Part shown: piece after piece, positions 1-8,227 of the stretch | How positions within the stretch are numbered: position 1 is the first letter of the stretch | Layout of the letters: the number at the start of each line of letters is the position of its first letter | Assembly (NCBI RefSeq): GCF_001698815.1 | Contig: NZ_LGSI01000049.1 | Span: 1 to 64,000, forward strand | Length of the DNA: 64,000 nt | Direction: 5' to 3' | Origin: Pseudomonas syringae | GTDB lineage: Bacteria > Pseudomonadota > Gammaproteobacteria > Pseudomonadales > Pseudomonadaceae | Translations under genes and position numbers: made by a program | The notes under the pieces: model-generated | What the model was told of the DNA's origin: nothing | The model's database searches: none | The model's input: only the letters and a program-made list of their open reading frames with translations

Positions 1-411
1 CCGCATGCCCGACTGCTTCCCGGACAAGTCCGGTCCTACCGAGCCATACAACCGGTAGGAGGGGACTTGTCCCCGAAAAGGCCGGTGTGAACGCTGAAAA
101 TATTCCCCCGCATGCCCGACTGCTTCCCGGACAAGTCCGGTCCTACCGAGCCATACAACCGGTAGGAGGGGACTTGTCCCCGAACAGGCCGGTGTGAACG
201 CTGAAGATATTCCTCCGCATGCCCGACTGCTTCCCGGACAAGTCCGGTCCTACCGAGCCATACAACCGGTAGGAGGGGACTTGTCCCCGAAATGGCCGGT
301 GTGAACACTGAAGATCCTCCTCGGCAGACCCGACTGCTTCCCGGACAAGTCCGGTCCTACCGAGCCATACAACCGGTAGGAGGGGACTTGTCCCCGAAAA
401 GGGCGGGGCAA
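1..411. repeat. Tandem array of four 107-bp REP-like units
   Basis: Units begin at 1, 108, 215 and 322, an exact period of 107 bases, and differ by only a few substitutions. Each unit carries a long imperfect inverted repeat: CGGACAAGTCCGGTCCTACCG on one arm and CGGTAGGAGGGGACTTGTCC on the other. These are the Pseudomonas REP-type palindrome plus its mirror, joined by a short AT-rich spacer. The array lies immediately downstream of the pabB stop. A single related copy lies at 40581-40644. The first copy may extend beyond the left edge of the window. No gene is supported here; the open frames through the repeat are by-products of the period. Confidence 0.9.
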
Positions 412-456
412 GCCGCGTAACAAGTCCGTCCAGCTTTTAGGGGCGGTTCAGGTGTA

Positions 457-1800
457 TCAAAGCCCTTCCAGCGTCTCCAGCAACACCCGCACCTTGGTGA
501 TCGATTCCTGATATTCGGCCTCGCAGTCGGAATCGGCCACGATGCCGCCGCCGCCCCAGCAGGAAACCTTGCCGTCCTTGACCAGCAAACTGCGAATGGC
601 GATGGAGCTGTCCATTTCGCCGCGCACATCCAGATAAATCAGCGACCCGCAGTACAAGGCACGCCGCGTCGGTTCCAGCTCGTCGATGATCTGCATGGCG
701 CGGATCTTCGGTGCGCCGGTGATCGAGCCACCCGGAAAGCTGCCGGCGATCAGGTCCAGCGGGTCATGATTCTGCGCCAGTTCGCCAGTCACGCTGCTGA
801 CCAGATGATGCACGTTCGGATAGCTTTCCAGGCTGAACAGCTCGGGGACTTTCACCGAGCCAACCCGGCAACTGCGGCCCAGATCGTTACGCAGCAGATC
901 GACGATCATCAGGTTTTCCGCGCGGTCCTTGGGGCTCGCCAATAGTTCTTCGGCATAGGCCTTGTCCTCGGCCGCATCACGACCGCGCGGACGCGTGCCT
1001 TTGATCGGTCGGGTTTCGACCTGACGCTCGCTGACCTTGACGAAGCGCTCCGGCGACAAGCTGAGGATCGCGTCGCCATCAGGCAAGGCGATATAACCGG
1101 AAAACGGAGTAGGGCAGGCCGCGCGCAACGCGCAATACGCTGCCCACGGGTCGCCGTGGCAATCGGCCTGAAAACGTTGGGCAAAGTTGACCTGATAACA
1201 ATCGCCAGCCTGGATATATGCCTGGATACGCGCAAAAGCGGCGCGGTAATCGTCAGCGTCGAGATCAGCCTTGAACGCTGAGGTCAGTTGGAATTCAGCG
1301 GTATCCGCGTCGGCGGATTGCGTGAACAACTCCAGCAATCGCTGCCCTTCGCCGGGTTCCAACGAGGGATGGCAGACCAGCTGCGTGGTCCGCGCCTGAT
1401 GGTCAGTGATGACCGCCCAGGCGTACAGCCCAAGGCGGGCGTCGGGCAATCGCAGATCATCGACTGCATGCCCGGGTTGCGGCTCCAGACGGCGACCGAA
1501 GTCATAGCCGAGGTAACCCAGCAGCCCGCCAGCAAAGGGCAATTCACTGCCCGCCGGTAATTGCGCCGGGCCCAGTCGCGCAAGGCTATCGCGCAGACGC
1601 TGAAAAAAACCGTCGCCGCTTTCCTGAGGTTTCGCCACCAGTTGCTCCAGCGGCCAGGCGCTGAACACATCGAACCTGCCACGCTCGGCGCTCGGGCGGC
1701 CGCTGTCCAGCAGGATGGCGCCGGGGGCGTGACGGATCCGACCGAAGTCATCGGCAGGGTTGGGGCAATAGGGCAACGGGGCAATGGAACAGGTTGGCAT
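457..1800 (-). CDS. pabB: Aminodeoxychorismate synthase component I
   Basis: This is the chorismate-amidating subunit that works with a PabA-type glutaminase to make 4-amino-4-deoxychorismate for folate synthesis in the cytoplasm. The C-terminal two thirds shows the chorismate-binding fold: the PIKGT motif with the lysine typical of PabB/TrpE (about residue 264), the KDRAENLMIVDLLRNDLG helix, and GSITGAPK. I chose the ATG at 1800 (MPTCSIAPLP, 447 aa) rather than the in-frame ATG at 1866. The extra 22 residues are low-complexity Ala/Arg and would run through a strong hairpin, and PabB proteins usually start near MPT. The gene sits 66 bp downstream of the large RHS gene on the same strand, so read-through from the island is possible. 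The terminal repeat array follows its stop. Confidence 0.95.
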   Translation of the reverse strand: MPTCSIAPLPYCPNPADDFGRIRHAPGAILLDSGRPSAERGRFDVFSAWPLEQLVAKPQESGDGFFQRLRDSLARLGPAQLPAGSELPFAGGLLGYLGYDFGRRLEPQPGHAVDDLRLPDARLGLYAWAVITDHQARTTQLVCHPSLEPGEGQRLLELFTQSADADTAEFQLTSAFKADLDADDYRAAFARIQAYIQAGDCYQVNFAQRFQADCHGDPWAAYCALRAACPTPFSGYIALPDGDAILSLSPERFVKVSERQVETRPIKGTRPRGRDAAEDKAYAEELLASPKDRAENLMIVDLLRNDLGRSCRVGSVKVPELFSLESYPNVHHLVSSVTGELAQNHDPLDLIAGSFPGGSITGAPKIRAMQIIDELEPTRRALYCGSLIYLDVRGEMDSSIAIRSLLVKDGKVSCWGGGGIVADSDCEAEYQESITKVRVLLETLEGL

Positions 1801-1820
1801 GCCAGGCTTCTGATCGGCGG

Positions 1821-1847
1821 CGCGGGCGGCGATTGTAGCCGCCCGCG
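1821..1847 (-). promoter_or_regulatory. Perfect 10-bp GC hairpin upstream of pabB
   Basis: CGCGGGCGGC and GCCGCCCGCG form a perfect 10-bp inverted repeat around a 7-base loop. Read on the minus strand the loop contains TACAAT, which fits a sigma-70 -10 hexamer for pabB. No T-run follows, so it is not a classical terminator. It may insulate pabB from RHS transcription or mark the pabB promoter. Its function is inferred. Confidence 0.5.
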
Positions 1848-1866
1848 GGGCTGGGGCATACCGCAT

Positions 1867-4800
1867 TCACACGAGCGCGCTCGTAAAGCTGTTGTCAGGA
1901 TTCTGCCAACCTCCCGTTGGATTTCGTCCCCAACCACCGACAGTCATGGGCCTACCTCCTGGTCCCGCTGCAGCAGGAGCTGGAGGCGCAGCAGGAGCAA
2001 CCGGAGCAACAGTCGAAGGGGACAGACTTCCCACGCTGGCTCGGGGTGAACCTGCACCTTCAACCACCCCGGCATTTGCACCAGTAGATCCTCCCCCAGA
2101 CATGGAAGGTCTGGGGGACGGAGTTGGAGAATAATCTACAGAAGGTGTCGACAATCTTCTGACACTTGCACTATTGTTGCTCGCAATGCTCGCCGTCGAA
2201 CCTCTAGGAACGACGTTACCCGTTCCACCCGCACCGGAGCCGTGCGCTCGCGGTATACCATTGAGTGAACCCCCCGCAGCGCCTCCCAATCCCCCTCTCA
2301 TGGTGCTCCACAACTTGCTCCCTAGCGTCGTTGCGCCTTTTTTCACCGCCATCGTCGCCCCTATCCCACTCGCTATCCCGCCTACAGCTCCTAAGGCAAA
2401 GCCGATACTGTTCAGCGTCTCGTCTTCCGTGAGCACACCCGCTACCTGAAGGCCAACGCCGGCTGCCTGCGCTGCGACTCCACCCCAAGCCAGTACCGCG
2501 CCTAACGACAGGCCACCGGTGACCGGGGCGGCGGAAATCGAAACCACCAGGAAAACAGCCGCTATGCCAACCCCAAGCCACTTGGTCCAGCCCCCGCTTT
2601 GCTTGGGTTGTTCAATCGGATCCACATACCCCGGATTGCCGCCGGGTCGTTCCTGTGTGCCCATTCGATGGCCGGTCGGGTCAGAGAAACTGATCGGATT
2701 GCCCATGCAATACATATAGGGATTGATGCCACCCACACCGAACGGGCTGAGGGAGTCCGGGCTGTGGAAACGCATCAGACTCGGGTTATAGACCCGATAG
2801 CCTCGTCCCAGCAGGTACCAGCCGCCGACTTCTTCGCGCACTTCACCATTGAACGCCAGCAGGCTGAGCAGTTCGTCATCCGTCTGTTCGCCATAAGCGC
2901 TGTAGGATCGGGTTCGTACCTCGTTGTCGAGCTGGCTTTCGCCGATCACGCTGTTGCTGGCATCGGTCAGAAACAGCAGGGTTTGGCTTTCGTCGCCCTG
3001 CTGTTGCTGGCCGATGGGGCCGTCCTGGTCGTAAAGGCATTGGATGAGGGTCTTGTCATGGACCGTATGGCTCAGGCTGTAGCCTTCAAAGAAGCGCAGG
3101 GTTTCGCTGCCATTGGCCTGAAGCACACTGATGAGGTCGTCGTGGCCGTCATAGCGATAGGCAATGATGGGCTGATCGTCAGCGCCTTTGACTTCAGTCA
3201 GGCGTCCCTGACTGTTGTAGCTCAACTGCCTGCCCCGTTCATCATTGAGCATGTGTCCATCGGCGTCGTAGGTGAACTCGGTACTGAGTGGATAGCTTTC
3301 GTGGTTGTGCGTCACCTTGATCAGTTGGCATGAGTCATCGGGCGCATAGGTGAACATGGCTCTGTCACTGCTGCCATCCGCGAACTTGCTGAGGCAGAGT
3401 TTGATGTTGTTCAGGGCGTCGAACAGGAAGGTCTGTTCGGTAATCCGGTTGCCGTGGGCGTCGCTCGACAGCTCGCTGCCCTCGGCTTTGTAATTGTCCA
3501 GCCGACCCCGGGAATCATAGGTAAAGGTTTCCTTGCAGACGCTTTGCTCGCCGACGAGGCGTTCCCGAATGTGCAATTGGTCGTCGTCGTACCAGGTCTG
3601 GGTGAAGGTTCGGACCGGGAGGTCGGGCAGATGCTGGGTGCGTCTGGTTTCCCTGCCGAGCGTGTCGTATTCCAGCTCGGTGAACAGTTTTCTGTCGCTG
3701 CCCAGAAGATGAGTGGTGCTTTGCTGCAATTGACCCAGATTGTTGTAGATGAATTCGGCCTGCAATTTACCCTGCGAGACCGACGCGACCCTACCGCAGT
3801 CGTCGTATTCGTAGAGGGTCTCGAAGCCATCGGCGACGGTGCTGCTCAGGGGTCGACCCTGCCGTGAGCTGACGTATTGGGTCTGCTGGGCCTTGCCCTC
3901 GCTAGCGGTACGACTTTGCAGTTGCAGATGACCGAAAACGTCGTAGGCGTACTGATTCTCGGGCTGATCGGCAACTCTGCTGGAGCCAGTGATACGCGCT
4001 GTCTGGCTGTCGTAGCTGAATTCCACTTCGTTTGCGGCTGCGCCGTTGATGCTGATTTTGCGCGGCTGGGTTGTCAGGTCCAGATCGTAGGTGTACTCGA
4101 AAACTTGCTTGCTGGGCGAAATGCGCTGGCTGGGCTGCACCCGATCTCCCATGTACCCGTAGGTTTCCACGCGAGGGCCAACGCTGATTTGGGTCAGTCG
4201 TTCCAGGCCATCGAACGCCTGGGTGCCGGGCGTCACCTCGGGCTCGGTACCGTTGCCGGGCGTGACATGGATGTTTATGGGTAATTCGCTGCTGCTGTGA
4301 TCGGCGAAACTGCGAGCCACGACGGTTTTATCGGGAAGGGTTGTGCTTGTCATGCGCTCAAATGCATCGAAGGCATATTCAGTCACCAGGCTGCGGGTGC
4401 TGAGCTGTTGCGTTTGCTGGGTGCAGTTGCCCTTGCCGTCGTATTGATAGAGCAGTGAGCCGACGGTCGCGCCTGTTTCATCCTGGCGAACGACGGAATC
4501 CGGCTTGTTGAACACGTTGAATTCGGTAACGCTCAGGCCGCTTTTGATCTCGGGCTGTGTCGAGCTTTCTATCCAGCTGGTCTGCCTGACACCGCGTTTG
4601 CCGAAGGGTGAGCGTTGCGTGACAGTGGCCACCCCGTCCGGCCCCACCACCCTGCATTCGTGACCCCAATTGTCGTACTCGATGGTGCTGGTCAGGGCCC
4701 GTTCCAGCGTTCCCAGCCAGTCATAATCGGTTTCGCTGACCAGATTGGCCCACTGGTCGTATGTCGCCGAGTAGGTTTTGCGGTAATCAACCGCATCTTG

Positions 4801-6816
4801 CCCAGGTTCCAGGCACTCCTCGAGAATCGTTCGATTGAGCCCGTCGAAGGTGCTGCGAATCTTGACGCCATTGACTTCCGTCAACTCCTGGCTTGCCTGC
4901 TGCCCCGGTTGGGAGGTCAAGGTATACGCGTAATGACGAGACGCGGCGAACTCGGTATCCGGGGCCACGGTTTCCATAGTGACCCGGTTCAACGTGTCAT
5001 ATTCGTACTTGAGCAGAACCCCGTTGACGTCGGGCACGACCAGCGGTTTGCCCGTAAACAGTGACTGTTGAAGGGGTACGCTTTTGGACGTGCCATCAAA
5101 AGCGGTCAGCGTCTCGACAATCTGGTCCACAGTCTCCCCGGCCAGGGCGCTCAGGGGCGTGCTGTAGCTGAACCCGGTGGTCGAGGTTTTGCCGTTGAGG
5201 GTTTCGCTGTGGCTTTTTGCCCGGCCATGCACCGCCGGGTCTTGCGGTGCGTCGTAATAGTCACGCTGGGTGTATTGCAGCGCAGCGACATGGTTGTCGT
5301 CGCTGCTGGTCAGGGTTTCCTCGGCGATCACCAGCCAATTGACCGCGGCATTGGCATTCTCCAGCGCCGGCAGCGCGCGGTAGGTGTAGGCGAGGCGCAG
5401 AACGGCGGCCTGGCCATGCTCCGACGCGGCGGGGAAGGTATGGTGTTCGTGCTGGTTGCGTACAAACCCGTCCGGGTCCGGCGGACAACCCTCGGCGCCT
5501 TCCCAAGGGTAATAGCTGAAGGTTTCGCGGATGCCATTGGCCTGGACCTTGCTGGTCAGGTTGCCGTATTCATCGAACTCAGTGCTTTCAACCTCGATGC
5601 GAAACCGGTTGGCATCGTTGTCCAGTTCCCAGCGGGTGGTGAAGGTTTTCGGCAGCTGGAACTGCGGCGGTTGATCGTCGAAATTCGTGTCTTCGGCGTG
5701 GTAATCGGTCTGTACCCGTTTGACGCAGTGATCCTGAACCGTCAGCTCCTCAGTCTGGAGATGAAATCGGTTATAGGTACGGGTCACCGTACGCAGGATG
5801 TTGCTGCCGTCGTTCAAGGTGGCGACCGAGCCATATTCATAGTCATGGTTGACGTTATAGAGGTTGTCCTCGCCATTGTCGTCCCAGTGTTGCAGGGCGT
5901 TGTGGCCCAGGAAGTTATTGTCGGTGTAGCTGTAGTCCACCTCGATCATGGGCTGCTCAAAACCGGGGTAGGTGCAGTGGCGATTGACCCGGGGCAATGG
6001 ATCGCGCTGCAGGCCGGGGAAGACGTGGCCCTGATCGAAATACTCGATGGTTTCCCGACCGCCCGCCGGGGTCTGGACTTCAACCAGGCAGGTGCGACCA
6101 AAAATCTGTTTGTAGCTGAAACGCCACGAGGCTTTCTCCGGCGTCGGCAGGATGATGGCGGTGACCTCGCCGTCGCCATTGAGCTTCATCTCGAAAGTGG
6201 CCAGCGGCCCGCCGTTGGGCCCGCTGTCCGGATGCAGGTGCAGCTTGACGAACGAACCGCCGGGGTCACGCTCAACGCGCAGCAGGGTGGTGAAGGCATC
6301 GCTGACGGTTTGCAACAACTGGCCGCCGTTGAATGGGACATACGTCAGGCTGACGGCATGGCCCGAAGGCGAACTGATCGTGCGGGGCAAGGCGACCCGT
6401 TGCTTGCTGCTGCCGCCGGTGACCAGGGTTTCCACCAGTCCGGACTTGTGCACCACGCGATAAGTCTCGTTGCCCTCGTCATGGAAGTGAAACGTGTCGA
6501 GTTTTTTCTCCTTGATGTCCGGTTGGCCTCCGCTGCCGGTGACCTTGAAATTCTCGCCGCTGCTCAGGGCCAGCATCTGGTCCTCTGGCGTGAACTGCGA
6601 CAGGTTCAGGTTCCAGCCCATGCCGAAGCCGGAATCGATCACGTTCAGCGGGTTGAACTGCAACTGCAACGGCACGGCCGGACCACAGAGTCGGTTGCTC
6701 TTGAGTTCCGGCATGTCCACTGACACGGTGTACTGGCCCGTGCGCGGATCGACGCAATGCTGCATAAAACCCATGAAGTTGAATGCATTGGAATGCACGG
6801 CACTGGAAGTAGTCAT
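1867..6816 (-). CDS. RHS/YD-repeat protein with hydrophobic and Ser/Pro-rich C-terminal tail (RHS-1)
   Basis: A giant protein of 1649 aa. Start chosen at 6816 (MTTSSAVHSN), preceded by an AGAGGG ribosome site; an upstream in-frame start adds 11 residues without support. About 575 N-terminal residues are nearly identical to the second RHS protein at 17542. The middle is full of YD-type repeats (for example YDTLNRV, YDSRGRL). Residues about 1310-1383 form the RHS-associated core, ending in GGINPYMYCMGNPISFSDPTG, the region where RHS and TcC proteins self-cleave. The 266-residue tail has two or three hydrophobic Ala/Gly-rich segments (about 1409-1490) and then a Ser/Pro/Gly-rich stretch. No toxin domain is recognised in it. 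There is no signal peptide and no PAAR domain, and no immunity-like gene follows; pabB comes next. Probably last gene of the minus-strand operon from 7965. Confidence 0.85.
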   Translation of the reverse strand: MTTSSAVHSNAFNFMGFMQHCVDPRTGQYTVSVDMPELKSNRLCGPAVPLQLQFNPLNVIDSGFGMGWNLNLSQFTPEDQMLALSSGENFKVTGSGGQPDIKEKKLDTFHFHDEGNETYRVVHKSGLVETLVTGGSSKQRVALPRTISSPSGHAVSLTYVPFNGGQLLQTVSDAFTTLLRVERDPGGSFVKLHLHPDSGPNGGPLATFEMKLNGDGEVTAIILPTPEKASWRFSYKQIFGRTCLVEVQTPAGGRETIEYFDQGHVFPGLQRDPLPRVNRHCTYPGFEQPMIEVDYSYTDNNFLGHNALQHWDDNGEDNLYNVNHDYEYGSVATLNDGSNILRTVTRTYNRFHLQTEELTVQDHCVKRVQTDYHAEDTNFDDQPPQFQLPKTFTTRWELDNDANRFRIEVESTEFDEYGNLTSKVQANGIRETFSYYPWEGAEGCPPDPDGFVRNQHEHHTFPAASEHGQAAVLRLAYTYRALPALENANAAVNWLVIAEETLTSSDDNHVAALQYTQRDYYDAPQDPAVHGRAKSHSETLNGKTSTTGFSYSTPLSALAGETVDQIVETLTAFDGTSKSVPLQQSLFTGKPLVVPDVNGVLLKYEYDTLNRVTMETVAPDTEFAASRHYAYTLTSQPGQQASQELTEVNGVKIRSTFDGLNRTILEECLEPGQDAVDYRKTYSATYDQWANLVSETDYDWLGTLERALTSTIEYDNWGHECRVVGPDGVATVTQRSPFGKRGVRQTSWIESSTQPEIKSGLSVTEFNVFNKPDSVVRQDETGATVGSLLYQYDGKGNCTQQTQQLSTRSLVTEYAFDAFERMTSTTLPDKTVVARSFADHSSSELPINIHVTPGNGTEPEVTPGTQAFDGLERLTQISVGPRVETYGYMGDRVQPSQRISPSKQVFEYTYDLDLTTQPRKISINGAAANEVEFSYDSQTARITGSSRVADQPENQYAYDVFGHLQLQSRTASEGKAQQTQYVSSRQGRPLSSTVADGFETLYEYDDCGRVASVSQGKLQAEFIYNNLGQLQQSTTHLLGSDRKLFTELEYDTLGRETRRTQHLPDLPVRTFTQTWYDDDQLHIRERLVGEQSVCKETFTYDSRGRLDNYKAEGSELSSDAHGNRITEQTFLFDALNNIKLCLSKFADGSSDRAMFTYAPDDSCQLIKVTHNHESYPLSTEFTYDADGHMLNDERGRQLSYNSQGRLTEVKGADDQPIIAYRYDGHDDLISVLQANGSETLRFFEGYSLSHTVHDKTLIQCLYDQDGPIGQQQQGDESQTLLFLTDASNSVIGESQLDNEVRTRSYSAYGEQTDDELLSLLAFNGEVREEVGGWYLLGRGYRVYNPSLMRFHSPDSLSPFGVGGINPYMYCMGNPISFSDPTGHRMGTQERPGGNPGYVDPIEQPKQSGGWTKWLGVGIAAVFLVVSISAAPVTGGLSLGAVLAWGGVAAQAAGVGLQVAGVLTEDETLNSIGFALGAVGGIASGIGATMAVKKGATTLGSKLWSTMRGGLGGAAGGSLNGIPRAHGSGAGGTGNVVPRGSTASIASNNSASVRRLSTPSVDYSPTPSPRPSMSGGGSTGANAGVVEGAGSPRASVGSLSPSTVAPVAPAAPPAPAAAGPGGRPMTVGGWGRNPTGGWQNPDNSFTSALV
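5094..6816 (-). repeat. Near-identical 5' block of RHS-1 (left copy of an inverted repeat)
   Basis: About 1.72 kb encoding roughly the first 575 residues of RHS-1 matches 17542-19264 in the opposite orientation. The match is near-exact at nucleotide level where I compared stretches, such as the region coding FTPEDQMLALSSGENFK. Similarity falls abruptly after the codons for TLTAFDG. The distal boundary is estimated from the protein comparison. Confidence 0.85.
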
Positions 6817-6855
6817 TGCCGGTAACCCTCTGTGGTGATCAATAATCAAGCAACC

Positions 6856-7341
6856 CTAAGCAGGGTCGGGTGGAGATGTGGCGGCACGGATGGAGACGCC
6901 TGACAGCGTGTCGCGTATCTGTGCATTGCCGTTTTTGCGGTATTTTCCAGTCAGCTTCAAACCGGGTTCGATAATGTCGCCCACCGCATAGGTGTCGATA
7001 TATTCCAGCTCGATAATGATTGTTGAAGTTCTTTTGCGCGTGGTCACAAAACTAAACCAGAAGTTCTGATCTTCGCTTTCTATCGCGTCATCTCTATCAG
7101 TCAGTAATATTTTCGTGGCAGAGGGAAGATCAGTGAACTGAACAGTCCGCGCTGTATCGTTTTTGCAGGGGGAGTCAGACTCACGGAACCCATATATTTT
7201 CGTTTCGCCACTGCCACTGGTGGGCGCAGGCAGAGAGCAAGTCGCATTGTCTTTATCTCTGATGAGAATAGCGCCCGAACTGGCGACACTCGTTGCAGTG
7301 TTTGAGTTCGTTGCCGAAGATGAGCTTTTTTCTGTGTTCAT
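6856..7341 (-). CDS. Uncharacterised small protein
   Basis: 161 aa, start ATG at 7341 with AGGAA eight bases upstream. I do not recognise a family. The N-terminal 25 residues are rich in Ser, Thr and Asn without a hydrophobic core, so no Sec signal is seen. The rest looks beta-rich, with two cysteines (CSLPAP and SPCKND) that could pair. It lies 30 bp downstream of the secreted triple-repeat gene and 39 bp upstream of RHS-1, all on the minus strand, so it is probably co-transcribed with both. Such a place would suit an accessory or chaperone-like partner of the RHS protein, but nothing in the sequence shows that directly. Confidence 0.7.
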   Translation of the reverse strand: MNTEKSSSSATNSNTATSVASSGAILIRDKDNATCSLPAPTSGSGETKIYGFRESDSPCKNDTARTVQFTDLPSATKILLTDRDDAIESEDQNFWFSFVTTRKRTSTIIIELEYIDTYAVGDIIEPGLKLTGKYRKNGNAQIRDTLSGVSIRAATSPPDPA

Positions 7342-7371
7342 GAGGGATATTCCTGGCGGACGAAATATTGA

Positions 7372-7965
7372 TCACCACAATGAGGCGCACTTGAAATAGG
7401 TGGGTTCCTCTTCGTCTCCGATGTGCTTCCGAGAGGCGATGACCTTGTTGGCAGGGCATTCAAAGTCAGTTTCATGTGCAAGGCCGGCATTTGTCCATTC
7501 GCTGTCCACTACAACCCGCATGGCGTTGCCCCAGGCATCGATAACCGTGGAACATTGATAGCTAGTGGGTTCATTTTCATCACCGACGTGCTCTCGCCCC
7601 GTCATGACTTTGTCTGTAGGACAGTTGTAGGTATGCGAACTTTCATCATCCATTTTTTGCCACTCAGCATCTGACGTCTTCAACTGTTGGAACTGATGCA
7701 CTGACGCGCATCGGTAATAGGTGCTTTCTTCTTCGTCACCTTTATGTCTCAGGCCGACCATGACGCTAAAGTCCGAGCAGGCATATTCGTGGTCATGTTC
7801 ATGGACTCCACCACTCCACGCCCATGGATCAACCGTCGCCGCAGCGTTGGGTTTAATCGCCGGTCTGGGGGCGTCTTCGGCATGTGGCATGGGTTGCATC
7901 AAGCCTAGAGCGCTGAAGATCAAGGCTGAACATAGCCAGGTGTGTTTGTTTTTCACGGCAGACAT
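7372..7965 (-). CDS. Secreted protein with three Cys-GDE repeats
   Basis: 197 aa from the ATG at 7965, which has AGGAAG just upstream; the longer frame to 8085 lacks a ribosome site. Residues 1-30 form a clear signal peptide (basic start, hydrophobic core, ending near PHAEDA). The mature protein has three tandem repeats of about 50 residues with the pattern C-x4-VMxGxxHxGDExExTxYxC: YACSDFSVMVGLRHKGDEEE, YNCPTDKVMTGREHVGDENE and FECPANKVIASRKHIGDEEE. Each repeat has two cysteines that could form a disulphide, plus an acidic GDEEEP turn that could bind metal. There is a loose resemblance to dermatopontin-type repeats, which I could not test. First gene of the minus-strand operon leading to RHS-1. 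Confidence 0.8.
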   Translation of the reverse strand: MSAVKNKHTWLCSALIFSALGLMQPMPHAEDAPRPAIKPNAAATVDPWAWSGGVHEHDHEYACSDFSVMVGLRHKGDEEESTYYRCASVHQFQQLKTSDAEWQKMDDESSHTYNCPTDKVMTGREHVGDENEPTSYQCSTVIDAWGNAMRVVVDSEWTNAGLAHETDFECPANKVIASRKHIGDEEEPTYFKCASLW

Positions 7966-8125
7966 GAAACTTCCTGTTTTCACTTTATTTCTCCCTGGGG
8001 TACATAGGTTCGCGGCTAACGTCAGCCGCTCTGGAATCCCGGTACTTTGCTGTTCGTGAGCCACCGTGCAGCAGGTCTTTATCACCCATTTCCATTTACG
8101 GTAGACCCGATATCCGGCTCTGACA

Positions 8126-8145
8126 ACCTAGTAGTTTTGCTAGGT
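8126..8145. promoter_or_regulatory. LuxR-type box in the divergent promoter region
   Basis: ACCTAGTAGTTTTGCTAGGT is a 20-bp imperfect palindrome with the CT-N12-AG core and ACCT/AGGT ends typical of lux/las boxes. It lies in the 262-bp gap between the divergent genes starting at 7965 and 8228, 82 bp before the latter. A near-copy lies at 22310-22329. A LuxR-family or LuxR-solo regulator is the inferred ligand; none is encoded in the window. Confidence 0.6.
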
Positions 8146-8227
8146 ATACATCCCTGCTTTTCGAGTGTAGAACCTTCCTCAGAAAGTATTGGATCGCGTA
8201 TTACAACCTCGGCATGGAGCCACGAGC

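Noticed and set aside
1..411. Possible CRISPR array
   Set aside because: Repeats are contiguous with no unique spacers, and each unit is an REP-type palindrome; no cas gene is near.
36..629. Short minus-strand frames through the 107-bp repeats
   Set aside because: They repeat with the REP period and encode the palindrome; no start signals.
5068..6723. Long open frame of 551 codons on the plus strand, antisense to RHS-1, and a similar 534-codon frame antisense to RHS-2 (17689-19293)
   Set aside because: Both mirror the same conserved GC-rich coding sequence, lack ribosome sites and have Val/Gly-rich nonsense composition; they are shadows of the RHS genes.
1867..6816. RHS-1 as a T6SS-delivered toxin
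   Set aside because: No PAAR or VgrG domain and no T6SS gene in the window; delivery route is left open.
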